Shown piece after piece: positions 1-10,638 of a DNA stretch of 64,000 bases (its first letter is position 1; each line of letters opens with the position of its first letter). Position numbers and translations under genes: made by a program. Source of the DNA: Hydractinia symbiolongicarpus (Eukaryota > Cnidaria > Hydrozoa > Anthoathecata > Hydractiniidae); NCBI RefSeq assembly GCF_029227915.1, contig NC_079876.1, positions 5,704,001-5,768,000 of the forward strand, read 5' to 3'. The notes below the pieces were generated by a model, which saw nothing but the letters and a program-made list of their open reading frames with translations, did no database searches and was not told the origin of the DNA.

Positions 1-81
1 GCCATGCAGCCAGGTAATTTAAGTTTTCGATTATTGAAAAGTCAATTGTAAAATTTAGCCAGCTTTTCTATTAAGGTTCCC

Positions 82-245
82 CTGCCTTACCAGCACTGAC
101 CTTGCCTTTGCCTACCCTTCCTATGCCTTTTGTGGTGCCTGCCTACTATGCCCTTGCCTGTGCCTCCCATGCCTTGCTGATTCCTCTTCCTGTCCTGTTT
201 TCTTGCCTGCCTTTGCCGTGCCCTTTTCTTGCCGTGCTTAATGCC
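82..245. repeat. Low-complexity TGCC/CCTT-rich tract
   Basis: A pyrimidine-rich stretch dominated by repeated TGCC and CCTGCC words. The open frame through it has a low-complexity Leu/Pro/Ala/Cys composition. I read it as simple sequence, not a gene. Confidence 0.6.
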
Positions 246-299
246 TGTGGTTTAGCAGTCTCTCTACACCACATTCTATATTGATTGTATTCATAAGTA

Positions 300-1100
300 A
301 TATAAAATAAGTAACTAACAAACTAAGATGTGTATACAGGTATTGTGAGGATAATTGACGGGGACGGTGTTCTGTATGTTCTCCGTTTTCGACGATATTA
401 GTTTTGCTACACGAATATGTCTATTACTGAATCCTAAAAAACGCCATAGCAATCAATAGAATGGGTTGCCGAGGTACGTAAGAATATCTTTCACATTAAC
501 TTGGGCAGTATTTAAGTCACTGGTGCAACAGCCCAATGCCGGGACTTTAGGTCGGATTTTTGAGAACTTAAACAAACTTCCGGCGGAAAAAACGCTGTAA
601 CGTCGCTAAAATTTTGTATAATTTGAATAATATAAAGTACGTGCTCAGCAACTTGAGTTACATTTCCCTGAGAGTACGCGCGAATTGATATACAACAGTT
701 CGAGATATCCGGAATACGAGTAAAGCAGTATATAGTATAAACTTTTGCAAATATCAATAGGTTCAATTTTTCTTGCAAACTAATTTTGTTAATTCGACAG
801 GACTTCGCCTAAAAATTTTAAATGCAGGGGCATTAGAAAAAGAGAACAAAATGAAAGACATTTGGGTAACTTAACAGAGACCATTTATATGTCCTTGTTT
901 TTTATGTAAAATCACAAAATAATTGTCAAACTTCACCTGTGAAGTTTGTTTGTTACAATAAAGTTTTCCATATACACGTAGTGTAAAAAAGCTTGTTCAT
1001 AATAAATAAAGATAAATGTAATAAGGAAGCGTGTGAAAATAGTTTATAAAAAAAGTTTAGAAAAGTACGCAAACTAATGTTTAAAGTGGGTAAAATTAAA
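300..1100. other. Non-coding spacer
   Basis: AT-rich sequence. Its only open frame of note (512-778, minus) has no recognisable motif. I see no repeat, RNA gene or splice-supported exon here. Confidence 0.5.
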
Positions 1101-1159
1101 TATGTAAAGTGTTACAAAGCATATTAATTGCTCGTAAATATTATTACACGCCTGAAATA

Positions 1160-1640
1160 TCATGCCTGAGACATGGACTACAGTTGAACAGCAATACTGC
1201 AATGAAATCTGGCAATATGAGGACTTGTCAAAACCTCTTAGTACCAATCAGAAAAAAACAAACGAAACAAGTAAGGCTATGCAGTTACAAGTTCAAGGGT
1301 ACCGGACCAGATGGGAGAATTACATTAAAAACGATCTCTCCTAGAAATCCTTGCAGGGCATGGCTCCATACTTGCTTGCTTTTTGTTTAGGCTCCACTTA
1401 CGATGTTCTTCCATCACAAAGTAAATTGAAAAAGCAGCGTTTGTGCACTTAATCCGCATGTTTCTTATGCGGTAAGCAAGTGTGCACCGCAGCCCACATC
1501 TTAGGTGGCTGCAAAACTGCCCTTACACAGGATCGGTTTACATTTCGCCACGATTCTGTTGTGCGTCTACTTTTAGAGCTCCTTACTGAGTTTACTTCTA
1601 TCTTTTCCCTAGTAAAGCAACTAAATAACATCAAATTTGT
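1160..1640 (+). pseudogene. Decayed C-terminal fragment of a non-LTR retrotransposon-type protein
   Basis: Two adjacent open segments in two frames give the usual tail of a reverse-transcriptase-type protein. First comes a basic/aromatic segment ending in RTRWENYIKNDLS. After an in-frame stop comes STYDVLPSQSKLKKQ. Then, one frame on, comes a zinc-binding motif CFLCGKQVC followed by HILGGC, then RFTFRHDSVVRLLLELL. The Cys-Cys-His-Cys spacing plus the RHDxV tail is typical of LINE-like ORF ends. Stops near 1342 and 1450 and a frame change show it is dead. It lies head-to-tail against the truncated end of the BEL element, so the two relics may meet at a rearrangement point near 1.7 kb. Confidence 0.6.
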
Positions 1641-1751
1641 TAAAAGAGATATATATATACTTGTATGTTCTGGCGCAACCTATGTTAACGATATCCTCCA
1701 AGGGTATTTAGTGTTGATTCCCTGCCCCCTCGCCCTCGTTTGATGATTGTT

Positions 1752-2333
1752 TTAGTCTGTTAACAAGCATAAACGATATCCTCCAGGGTTTTCTGGTGTG
1801 TCACGTGTCAGCAGATCTGCGGGGTTGTGCTTAGTATTCATGTAGCGGAATTCTACTTCATCCTTTTCAGTATTTTCTTGTATGCGGTTTCGAACAAACA
1901 CATCGCTGTTTTCCTTTTGTTGTAGGCACTTCAGCACGCACTGTGAATCTATTCAGACTATCTTCTCAGTGTTCTCTAACCTCAGTTCCTTTGATATGAA
2001 TCGCAGGCATCTTACCCCAATCAGTGTTGACATCAGTTCCAGTCTGGGAATCGTCAATTGCTTCTTTGGTGCATTTCTTGCTTTGGAAAATATGAGGTTG
2101 ACGTTCACTTTTCCATCAATAACTGTGTGTAAGTAGATCGCTGTGCATATACCTGATGCGTCACAGAATCCAATCAGCTGACTCTCTTCGCTTCCGACAT
2201 ACCGTGGCAGTTGAATGGTTGATAACGCCTGCAAGTGCTTTGTCAATTCTTTCCAGTTTTCTTGGTCCTTTGGCTCTAAAACATTGTCCCAACCAATATT
2301 TTTCTCCCATAGTTCTTGAAGAAATATCTTCAT
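1752..2333 (-). pseudogene. BEL/Pao RNase H-like region, end of the truncated element
   Basis: Two short frames in one phase (2333-1953 and 1937-1752), separated by a TGA at 1953-1955. Motifs are GFCDAS (first catalytic Asp region), PRLELM, a DSQCVLKCL segment just after the stop, and NPADLLTR at the end. NPADLLTR normally precedes the integrase by a short linker. Here homology stops within about 20 codons, marking the truncation. Confidence 0.75.
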
Positions 2334-3169
2334 TTGATCGTACCAGGCGTCAGCATTCCCAAGGGATAGTATACCGACGCTATTGTAGCCAATACTTCGC
2401 GTTTTGTTGTTCCAGGTTTGTCTGGATTGATTCTTTTTGTTGAGATCGACAATTCATCAGTGTTTGTGTTCCAAACTAAGCCAAGAACCTTCGTTATCTT
2501 TGATTTGACTTGGTCCTCAGGATCAATTTTCTTGTTCACTTCGTCTGAGTTTGTCAACCATTCCCTCAAGTTCATCGATGCATCTTTAAATAAGGCCTTT
2601 GCATTTCGGTACCAGTCAATGGCTTCCTTTTCGTTGTCTGTGCCGAAAATCATATTGTCAACGTAAATACTGTCCTTTATTTCTTCTGCTACTGGCTCAT
2701 CTGTGTTCGCGATATGATGTTGAATAGTAGCACCCAGTAGGAATAGACTCGAAATTATTCCGAAAGGCAATCTTACAAATCTCTGCGTCTCCAAGTTATC
2801 ATTAGAAACCGGTTTCTTGACGTCCTTTAACCAAAGAAATCGATTTACATCACGATCATTTTCTTGAATTGCGATTTGTAGAAAATCTTTCTTGATATCT
2901 GCGATTATTCCAATCTTCTTTGTCCTAAACCGAAGTAGCAATCCACACAAATCTTCCATGATGACAGGTCCTCGGTGTAAGCACTTGTTCAAGCTCTTGT
3001 TGCCTTTCTTTATTTTTGCGGATGCATTGTAAACAATCCTCAACTTCGTTGTTGCACTTTTAGCTTTGATAACACTGTGATGTAGAATGTAATGCTTCTT
3101 TGTCTGGTTGTTCACCTCTGAAGGATCAACCCTTTCCAGTACACCCTTTTCAACTTGCGATCGAATCAT
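2330..3169 (-). pseudogene. pol: BEL/Pao reverse transcriptase, fragment
   Basis: A 279-codon frame covering most RT motifs: RIVYNASAK, an ADIKKDFLQI segment (motif A), RFVRLPFGI (motif B) and the active site YVDNMIFGT. YVDN in place of YVDD is a common BEL/Pao variant. The frame runs in the same phase as the preceding A17 segment but is separated from it by stops at 3281-3283 and 3203-3205. It ends at a frameshift near 2330, beyond which the connection/RNase H part continues in another frame. Confidence 0.85.
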
Positions 3170-3280
3170 CTCATCATAAAGGTGAAGTAATTTAGGATCT
3201 TTTTACAGATATTTCATCAGGGACTTCAATCTCCCAAGGGACAATTCGTAGTTCTCTGGGAGAACAGAATCTTCGTTTCT

Positions 3281-4300
3281 CTACGGCCAGCTTACAAAAT
3301 ATCTTTTTCCATCCCTCTTCACTGTATTCTTGAACATTTCCATCACAGCTTTGTCTGAATCCCGTTCTTCGTGTTGGTTAATGCCAATTGTTTCCATCTT
3401 CCACATATCTTCCAGGCTTGGTTCAAACAGTGATGGCACGTCTTCACTCAGCATTCTTCTGTTCGTTGACGATTGACTTTCTGTTGAGAGCGCAAACAGA
3501 GCGTTTACTTCTCGATGCCAATTTTCTCTTCCATTTTTCCCAGAGATGATCCACCCAACCTTCGACTTCAATTGGTATAGGTGATCTTGTATCTTCACCT
3601 TTTCGTGAATGATGTCGTCATAGTAATCATTCCCAATAAGAAGAACAAGGCTGTACGTCTCCATATTCGATGGTATGGTGTCTGCAAGTTCATATTGTTT
3701 TGCAATCTTTCTTTTATCATTCAAAGCCAAGGGCATTCTCTGTAGTGGTCCAATTATTTCTTTCGTCACAGTTGCTTTGATCTTCATGTCTGCTCCAAAC
3801 TTTGTCTTCAGTGTCAGCTGTACTAATGGCAGACATTTCTGACTGCGCTCCGCATTCCCAAACGTGTTGACATAAAAATTCTGCATTTCTTTTGGCTCTA
3901 ATCTTAATTGATTCGCAAGTTCTTCGGTGATGAGCTTCCATTGTCAAAGAATATTCGTGACTTCATTCTTGTGTTTTCTCCTTGAAGTGTAACAATCGCT
4001 GTCTTCATAATGACTGTTTCTCCCACTGCTACCATTCCGCTCTCTGTTTCCGGTTTCTTTTTGTGATCGTTTATTTGCTGGAATTTCGTAGGGCAAAGTG
4101 TACGAAGATGCTTGTCTTTTTCTCCACAGTGTACGCAAATCTTCCCAGTCAACTTGCAGTCCCTTATTTTGTGGTTTCTTTTCATGCACCTGAGGCATTG
4201 GTCTTTAATCTGTCGTTTTCTCGATTGAATGTCCGGATATCTTTTACATTCGTCGCTTCGATGTTAACCATTGCAGAATAAACATTGTCGGCCATATTTC
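3281..4300 (-). pseudogene. BEL/Pao zinc knuckles, aspartic protease and A17 linker region, broken
   Basis: Zinc-knuckle motifs (CLRCMKRNHKIRDC, then CVHCGEKDKHLRTLC) follow gag, with a TAA at 4264-4266 inside the first knuckle region. The protease motif is present as FFDNGS near 3935-3950. The frame is lost straight after it, and the normal continuation resumes in another frame at about 3925, which implies a small deletion at the active-site flank. The following 201-codon frame (3886-3281), containing GWIISGK, is the BEL/Pao spacer before RT and ends at a TAG at 3281-3283. Confidence 0.75.
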
Positions 4301-4394
4301 ATTTTGCGAGTTTCATTGGACAGTAGCGATTCTCCTGTAAAGTTTCCGCTGTAGCTTGGCGATGGCGACTTGTAGGCTTCTGATTGGACTCTTT

Positions 4395-5882
4395 TCAATC
4401 TTTGCGTGGATTGATTTCATATTGGTTGTCTGCTACTTCTTGTGCTGTGATGTATCTCTTTAAAACTTTCCTCAATGTTTCCACTGTCCATTCCTCTTCT
4501 TCTCCCCTTTTCTGTTCTAGCCGTGCAATCACCACCCTCGGTAGTTTCATACGAATTAGGGATATTGTTGATCTTGTGTTGGTATCTTCTCCTAACGAGT
4601 TTAGCGATCGTAAATGTTTTTCTATCTTGTCGTACGTTGCTCGTAATGAGGTCGTCTTGTTGGAGGCCGGCTGCGAATCCATTAGTTGCGTGTAGTGGTT
4701 ATTGATTATCAACTGCTTGTTTCCAAATCGTTCGTGTAGGATACCAAGTGCCACCTCGTAATTCGCATTGGTCAGTTCCAGGCCGTCAATTACCCTTAAC
4801 GCTTCGTTCTCCAGCTCTGCTCTCAAATAGTTGAACTTGTCGATGGGCTGGAGAGAGGGATTTTTATGAACTGTTGCTTCGAACACATCTCAGAAGCCCT
4901 GCCATTTCAATACTTGACCTCCAAATCTTTGAAGTTCCAGCTTGGGTAGACGAACCGTAGGTACCTTTGGTGTTGGATAAAAATCATGTTCTGGCAACGT
5001 CATTTTATATGATTGCTGGTTCTCCATATCTTTCAAATTAACTACGGCTTGTGCCTTCTCGGAATCCCTTTCCATTTCCAATTTCATCTGCAACATCCTT
5101 TCTTCACTTCGCAATTTTTCTTTCTCCATTTCCAACTTGTATATCCGTTCCCTTTCACGCTCATCAGCTTCCCATCTTTTCTCCTCAGCAACAACTTCGC
5201 ACTCGAGTCTTTTCTCCTCTGCTTCACGTACCAGTCTTTTCGCCTCGGCTTCACGTTCCAGTCTTTTATACTCGGCTGCACGTTCCAGTCGTTTCTCCTC
5301 GGCTGCACGTTCCAGTCGTTTCTTCTCGGCATCACGCTGCAGTCGTTTCTCTTCAGCTTCACGTTCTAGTCTTTTCTCTTCAGCTTCACGTTCTAGTCTT
5401 TTCTCCTCTGCTTCACGCTTCAATCTTTTCTCCTCGGCTGCACGTTTCAGTCGTTTCTCCTCAGCTGCACGTTCCATTCGTTTCTCCTCAGCTGCACGTT
5501 CCAGTCGTTTCTCTGCGACTTCACGTTCCAGTCGTTTCTCTTCGGCTTCACGCTGCAGTCGTTTCTCTTCGGCTTCACGCTCCTTTTTACGCTCAAGCTG
5601 TCGTTGTTTCTTCACGCCGATGAGATGCTCCACGTCTTCCAAGATGTCTTCTGCTTCGAGCATCATATTCCGTTTTTTTACAGATTTTTCTTCTGTCTCC
5701 TCCACAGCCGTTTCGAAATTAGCAATGTCCTTCTCGAATTGAGCGTGTCTTTTTTCTAGATGCTTCTTCAATCTTTTAAGTTCATCAATGTCACATTCCT
5801 GTTCATCTTGAAGGTATTTTGTTATTTCGTTAATCTTTTCGCGTAATCTCTGTCTGGAATGTTTTATTCTTTTTCCTTCCAT
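4395..5882 (-). pseudogene. gag: BEL/Pao gag: charged coiled-coil/single-helix region plus DUF1759-like domain
   Basis: One reading frame of about 495 codons interrupted by a TGA at 4890-4892. The first 270 residues are a charged helix built largely from 9-residue repeats of the form AEEKRLERE, predicted to be a long single alpha-helix or coiled coil. The rest, from the LPKLELQRFGG segment on, matches the capsid-like DUF1759 region of BEL/Pao Gag, including an LxAELxxEAxxxIxGL pattern. The TGA falls where this family normally has Trp (after WQGF), so a TGG-to-TGA change probably inactivated it. The start is the Met at 5882, about 310 bases after the LTR. Confidence 0.8.
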
Positions 5883-6195
5883 GTCTTCTGTTTACTATTT
5901 ATTCGCACTTCTAGAATCTTCTTTGATCACAGTTCTTTGAGTTGATGATCGTTGTGAATGATTAATTGCACGTCGTGATTTGATCCCAAGTTTGAGATTC
6001 TCGTAAATAATTAATGAATTGTATCGTTCACGTTGTGTTGATGTAAATGTTTTTTGTTATGATTCTTCGTCCTTTCGAGTGTCTATGATAACGTAATTTC
6101 CAATTCGTGATTCGTATCTCGTTCCTTCCTATTCGTTCTCCTTTTCGTCTTTCTCTGCTAACTCTCTATCTTCTAACTACCCTCTGCTACCAAAT

Positions 6196-6625
6196 GTTAC
6201 GACAGATCAACGAGTTAGGCTTGATTTTATAACTTCTTATATTTCGTTCTTCATAATACAACCCTTTTAACTTAACTTGACAAATGCCGTTTTCTGTCTA
6301 TATATATATTAAAAATAATGTTCTAGAATGTTATTTCCGAAGGTTCCTATTATAAACAAAACAAAGGTCTATTGTTCAGTAGAGTTCGAATATCATGCGC
6401 TAAATCATTCTTCGAATGTTCTAGTTAGTTTGTTACGTCTACTCAGCACTTTAAATGTTTTAAAATAATCTCGCAATCGCGACAGTTATGTGGAAAACGA
6501 TCTTTCGTGGAGCACCCTTTTGACTCTGCCACAATGTCTAATTTCATTCTTCAGGCTGGTCCTGACCAAGGCTGGTCCTATGCATCAATCACCTCTGTAA
6601 GGCTGAGTGTTGGGATCCCGTAACA
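6196..6625 (-). repeat. 5' long terminal repeat of the BEL/Pao element
   Basis: A 430-bp segment that in element orientation begins TGTTACGGGATCC and ends CTGTCGTAACA, i.e. TG...CA ends with a shared TGTTACG/CGTAACA inverted terminus. It sits directly upstream of the gag leader. Immediately downstream in element orientation is TTTGGTAGCAGAGG, which resembles a tRNA primer-binding site. No second copy lies in the window. Confidence 0.75.
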
Positions 6626-6689
6626 CGTGTAAAGCTACAACCAGGTTCACAAGTGCTGGCGCATAGGTAGATTTAAGAATGTGACGTAC

Positions 6690-6764
6690 CATTTCTACTT
6701 TCTTCAGTAACAGCAGTAGGTGCGCTTGGAGCTTCTGTCTCGTCAACTTCACTTAACATATTTT
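6690..6764 (-). CDS. Putative short acidic exon (phase 1-1)
   Basis: A 75-nt open segment bounded by a consensus acceptor (tttctttag) and donor (AATG/GTACGT). It reads as a Ser/Thr/Glu-rich peptide, SEVDETEAPSAPTAVTEES. Its phase (in 1, out 1) matches the 60-nt exon upstream at 7160-7101. It could be a late exon of a minus-strand gene. No domain is recognisable, and transcript evidence would be needed. Confidence 0.35.
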
Positions 6765-7100
6765 CTAAAGAAAGAAAATAACTGATTTAAAAACTGTGAC
6801 AGACTAGCGATAAAAAAGCATATTTGACGAGTTGGAGGTTGTTTAATAAATATTTTAAAAAAATTAATAAAACTTTCTGTGCGGGAATTCTCTTCAGACA
6901 GAGCATTATCATTGATCCGTGCAGACAGTTTATATTTAATTAGTTTTGCAGCCAAATAGTACCATAAAATTCTGACGAGCAATTAAAAAAGATATTTATG
7001 TCCAAAGCCATGTTAACAACGTCATTCCCCTTATCGGTTCCATAACTATAAGGTGACGCAGCATTTGTGGACGTTAACGTTAAGAAGATAACCATCATAC

Positions 7101-7160
7101 CATTCACATTTGTTGAGGGATTTTCAAGTTCTTGTGATTCTATGTCTGATGCTTCTGCGC
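7101..7160 (-). CDS. Putative short acidic exon (phase 1-1)
   Basis: A 60-nt segment after a ttttttag acceptor and before a GTATGA donor. It encodes an acidic peptide containing ASDIESQELENPSTNVN. The phase agrees with the next candidate exon at 6764-6690. It lies downstream of the recombinase-like gene on the same strand and may belong to the same or a neighbouring transcript. Confidence 0.35.
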
Positions 7161-7444
7161 CTAAAAAGTAAGGAATATTTAACTCTTTCATGTACATTGT
7201 ACAAAGAGATCCTGCAGCTCTATCCTACAAAGATGATGCTTAAAACCGTGTTTCACTTCAAATAGAAGTGCAGCTATACTAATACGGATAACGTTTTTGA
7301 CTGTGTTGTGTTTACTAATGACAAACACGATGCTACAGGTAGGGTAGGGTTTGTGATACCAGTACTGTGTAAGTAAAAAAAAAATGATGCTAAATCGAGC
7401 TAAGCAACTTGAGGGACAAAAAAACTCTCTCACCTTATCAACTT

Positions 7445-7705
7445 AAGGCCTGGTGTCTTTGGAGAGTGACGACTCCACTTATTACCCCAGTCAAAATGAA
7501 AGCGAAAAACAAAAAAAAATTACGCCAACAAGGGGGTTTGACTGTACCAGGTCCTATCTTAGGAGAGTGACGACTCCACTTATTACCCCAGTCAAAAAGA
7601 AAAAAACAAAGAACAAAAAAAAATTATGTCAGCAAGGGGGTTTGACTGCACTGGTCTTATCTTTGAAGAGTGACGACTCCACTTCTTACACCAGTCACAC
7701 AAGAT
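7445..7705. repeat. Tandem repeat, three copies of about 102 bp
   Basis: Three head-to-tail copies, each containing GAGTGACGACTCCACTT followed by an A-rich part and AAGGGGGTTTGACTG, spaced about 102-104 bp. The 95-residue frame across them is a by-product of the repeat. Confidence 0.8.
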
Positions 7706-7983
7706 TGTACAAAGTAGGACAGATGAAAAGTTATGGATGAAAAAAATGTCTAGTTTCTGCTGAAGACTGTTCGCATACCTTTTTTGAGGTGACTCAGCTA
7801 GACATTTTCGGTACCTTGGTTAAGGAATATGAGTCGAAACCCTTGTACCCCTTACAGAAGTCCTGTCCTACTCTCTCTGTCTATTTGTTTGTTCAATTTT
7901 TGTGCCAATTATCTCCTTGGAAAAAGGAAGAATTGTGTTCCTTTATATGAGCATATTCTTTAGAGGAGCAAAACCTCTAGAAT

Positions 7984-9720
7984 TTAAATTTTAAGACTTA
8001 ACTGGTCGAGTTTATCATTGTGCGTGCACTTTGTAATTTTCGTTCTGAGTTGATAATAAAGTCTTTTTCTCTTAATAAACTTACCGAGATCTTTCATTCG
8101 TTTATTTTTAAAGTTTACTCCTTTATCCTTAGCCATTAGTAGAGTGACAACTTTTGTCAACTCGATGGTGGACACCTTCTGCCGATACCACGTCTTCTGA
8201 ACATCTGCTGTGTGCCCAAGATGTTCAGTTACACATTCTAATTCATCAGGTGTCATGTCCAAAAGTTGCAGAACAGTAGCCATCTGTTTTCGAATTTTGG
8301 TGGAGGTTATAAGCTTTGGGTTTTTTAAGTGAGCCTTTGCTGCGATACTGTTGACCACATCCCACCCACGCACGTGATTTTCGGATTTTTTGAATACCCA
8401 AGGAAACAAGTATTGATTGGTATCACCTATTCCAACTTGCGAACGTGCCATTACCAATACATTAATGCATTCCTGAACCACTAGCGTAAATAATGTGAGT
8501 ACTCTTTTCTTTCTCTTACCTTTTGTGTACACAACCTTCAATCTCTCGGCAAGTACTTTCTCTGTTGCATTTTCAAGATTGTCAATGTCTTCTTGACGCT
8601 TCCATTTATCTCTATTGATCCAGTGATCAAGTGTTAACTTCGTTGGCTTTCCTCCACGACGTGCGTTGAACGTTAGTATTTGAACAAGTACTAATTTTTG
8701 CAAATAACTGTACTCATTACGAGTAATGAGAAAGTTATTTACTTCTTGTTGTTGTGTAACGCTCTCCATTACTGTCTGCATTTCTGTAATTACAAAAGAG
8801 TCTTACTTTTTTTATGTCTTCTGTAAGGGGTAAGAGCTCTGGAGATTTGTCCTTTTTAGCGGAAAAGGTAGCTTGGGCATGGTTGGCATAAATATGCCAT
8901 TCCTCGGAGTGCAACTCAAGAAAATCTCTAGCATCTTTGACCATCTCACTGTCTCGTGTTTTTATACCAACTGCCCTCTTTGCTGAAGCAAGAGCACTTA
9001 GCGATCGACCAACCCGCAAAAGTAGACTAGGGATCCCAACTACGTCGGTACCACCATGTTTGGCCATTTCTTTGACAGTTGTAATAATTTTATTCTAATA
9101 TTGTGGGTCGATAAGGTTACTGACTGACAATGAATCAAGCTTGTGTTTTGCTCTAAAAGCTTGAACTAACCTTGCCACACTCCTTACTTTATTTGGATTT
9201 TCTGTAAACTTCTCTCTTCCTCCTTTTTCATACATGGTTCGTCGTTCTTGATTATATTTGTTATTTCGTCCTCTGCCATCCTGGAAATTACTTGGCCAGA
9301 CAACTCTCGATATTTATCATCTGATGCCAATACACTAGCCAACACCATTCTAGACTCGCGCAATCAAAAACACTTCGCTTCACTGTTAGTATTTGTTTTA
9401 CATTAAGCAGTGCGCTTTGAAATGCCACGTTGACTAAAAAAACCACGACAAATTACGCACATGGTGTATTTGTCAGCACCAGCCTTTCCTTTCCGAATAA
9501 CTGTTAAATTAAAATTTCGGTCCTTTGATTTTATGACATTGCTGAGGTAATCTCCCTCTCTTCGCAGTTGCGCAAATGCCAAACTCTTTTGCTTATTTGA
9601 TACTCTTTAAAATTTCTTTAACTTTTTCCTTATTTTTGTGTCTTCTCATTACATGCCGGAGAATTCGATAGTACCAAGACTTGCAAAAAATGCAACAATG
9701 TATTTTTCTGCCATCTTTAA
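7984..9720 (-). pseudogene. Zinc-finger / tyrosine-recombinase-like (DNA breaking-rejoining fold) protein, frameshifted
   Basis: In order: a C2H2-like segment (CIFCKSWYYRILRH with a downstream MRRH, about 9700-9600), a frame change near 9596, a second Cys pair (CVICRGFFSQ, about 9450), and a segment with SDDKYRELSGQVISRMAEDE. Then comes a 110-codon frame (9067-8735) with the conserved ELLPLTEDIKK, and a 265-codon frame (8781-7984). The last carries TSTKIRKQMATV, HLGHTADVQ and WYRQ, which fit the Arg...HxLGH...Tyr layout of degenerate tyrosine recombinases. The two large frames are joined by a one-base frameshift near 8806; reading the 23 bases between as an intron is unlikely. I know this family from cnidarian and fish predicted proteins, but its function is unclear. 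This copy is broken at several points. Confidence 0.7.
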
Positions 9721-10101
9721 GAGGCGAACGATCTAAGACGAAATTTTACCTTATATTTGGTTCTTTATATTAAAACTTTATTTTTAAACAGGAAATTTGT
9801 TCCAAGCTGACAATTGTTTATATAAATTTTCGTAAATTAGCTACTTATTTGTTACTTTATAATGTTTTTTACTTTTAATAGCAAGTTGTAGTGAAATTAC
9901 CTTTTCTTAAATAGAAACTGATTTAGTAAATGAGCATTGCTTTTAGTTTAATTTCTATAACGCCAAACAGTGAATTTAAACGAGAGCACAGAAATTGGGT
10001 TATATGAAATATAAACTATTAAAATAAAATTTTGGTATATATTTTAATTTATCATTTTAGTCTAACTGCAAACAATTTCCGGAGAGCATCAAATAAAATA
10101 C

Positions 10102-10192
10102 CTGAACAGTTTCGAAGGAAGGTTCAATACCACCATCTTCAACGTCTCCTGGACTTTTAACAAGTCTGTTTGATTCATTATCTGTCTCTTTC
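10102..10192 (-). CDS. Putative 91-nt exon of the minus-strand multi-exon locus
   Basis: Flanked by a ctttacag acceptor and a CAG/GTATTT donor. It is open in the frame that reads KETDNESNRLVKSPGD and on to FETVQ, an acidic/polar peptide. It lies between the mini-exon array and the recombinase-like gene, on the same strand. It has no recognised domain. Confidence 0.4.
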
Positions 10193-10638
10193 CTGTAAAG
10201 TGAAAGAAAAATGTTATCATACATTTTTTGTTACAGCACTAGCTGAAGAGATTATTTCGATTATAAGTAACATTGCACAAGAGAGAAAATGCTGAATGAA
10301 TAACCACCTAAGAAGTGCAATCACTCCGATAGAACAATTAGAAACATATAAAAAAAGAACATTATATACTGAAGGTAACGAATGGAAAGACTAGACAAAT
10401 TCTTCAGAAGTATCTGATAACACGTTAGTCTAAGATCAAATATACTAACATTATAAATAATTTATTTCAAACAAAATAAAATTTCAATTGATTTTAGGAG
10501 TACTGGAGTAACGGGAGTATCACATTCAACTTCACTATTCCATTGATATTCAGCGTTTAAACAAAAATACACATATTTGACACGGCAAATTGATGAGAAA
10601 CCAAAAACAATTTAAAAAGAAAAGAACGATTACGTTAC

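Larger units (their letters stand above)
1752..6625 (-). mobile_element. BEL/Pao LTR retrotransposon, 3'-truncated and inactive
   Basis: On the minus strand the order is LTR (6625-6196), primer-binding region, gag with coiled coil and DUF1759-like domain, zinc knuckles, aspartic protease, A17-type/RT region with YVDN, RNase H, then an abrupt end near 1752. The integrase and the 3' LTR are absent, so the element is 3'-truncated. Several stops and frameshifts interrupt gag and pol. The order and the YVDN active site are those of BEL/Pao elements. Only one LTR is seen, so age cannot be judged by LTR divergence. Confidence 0.88.

Noticed and set aside
5013-5742. Plus-strand open frames of 118-201 codons rich in Ser/Arg or Phe/Leu
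   Set aside because: They are reverse readings of the AEEKRLERE-coding repeats of the BEL gag; periodic codons keep the other frames open.
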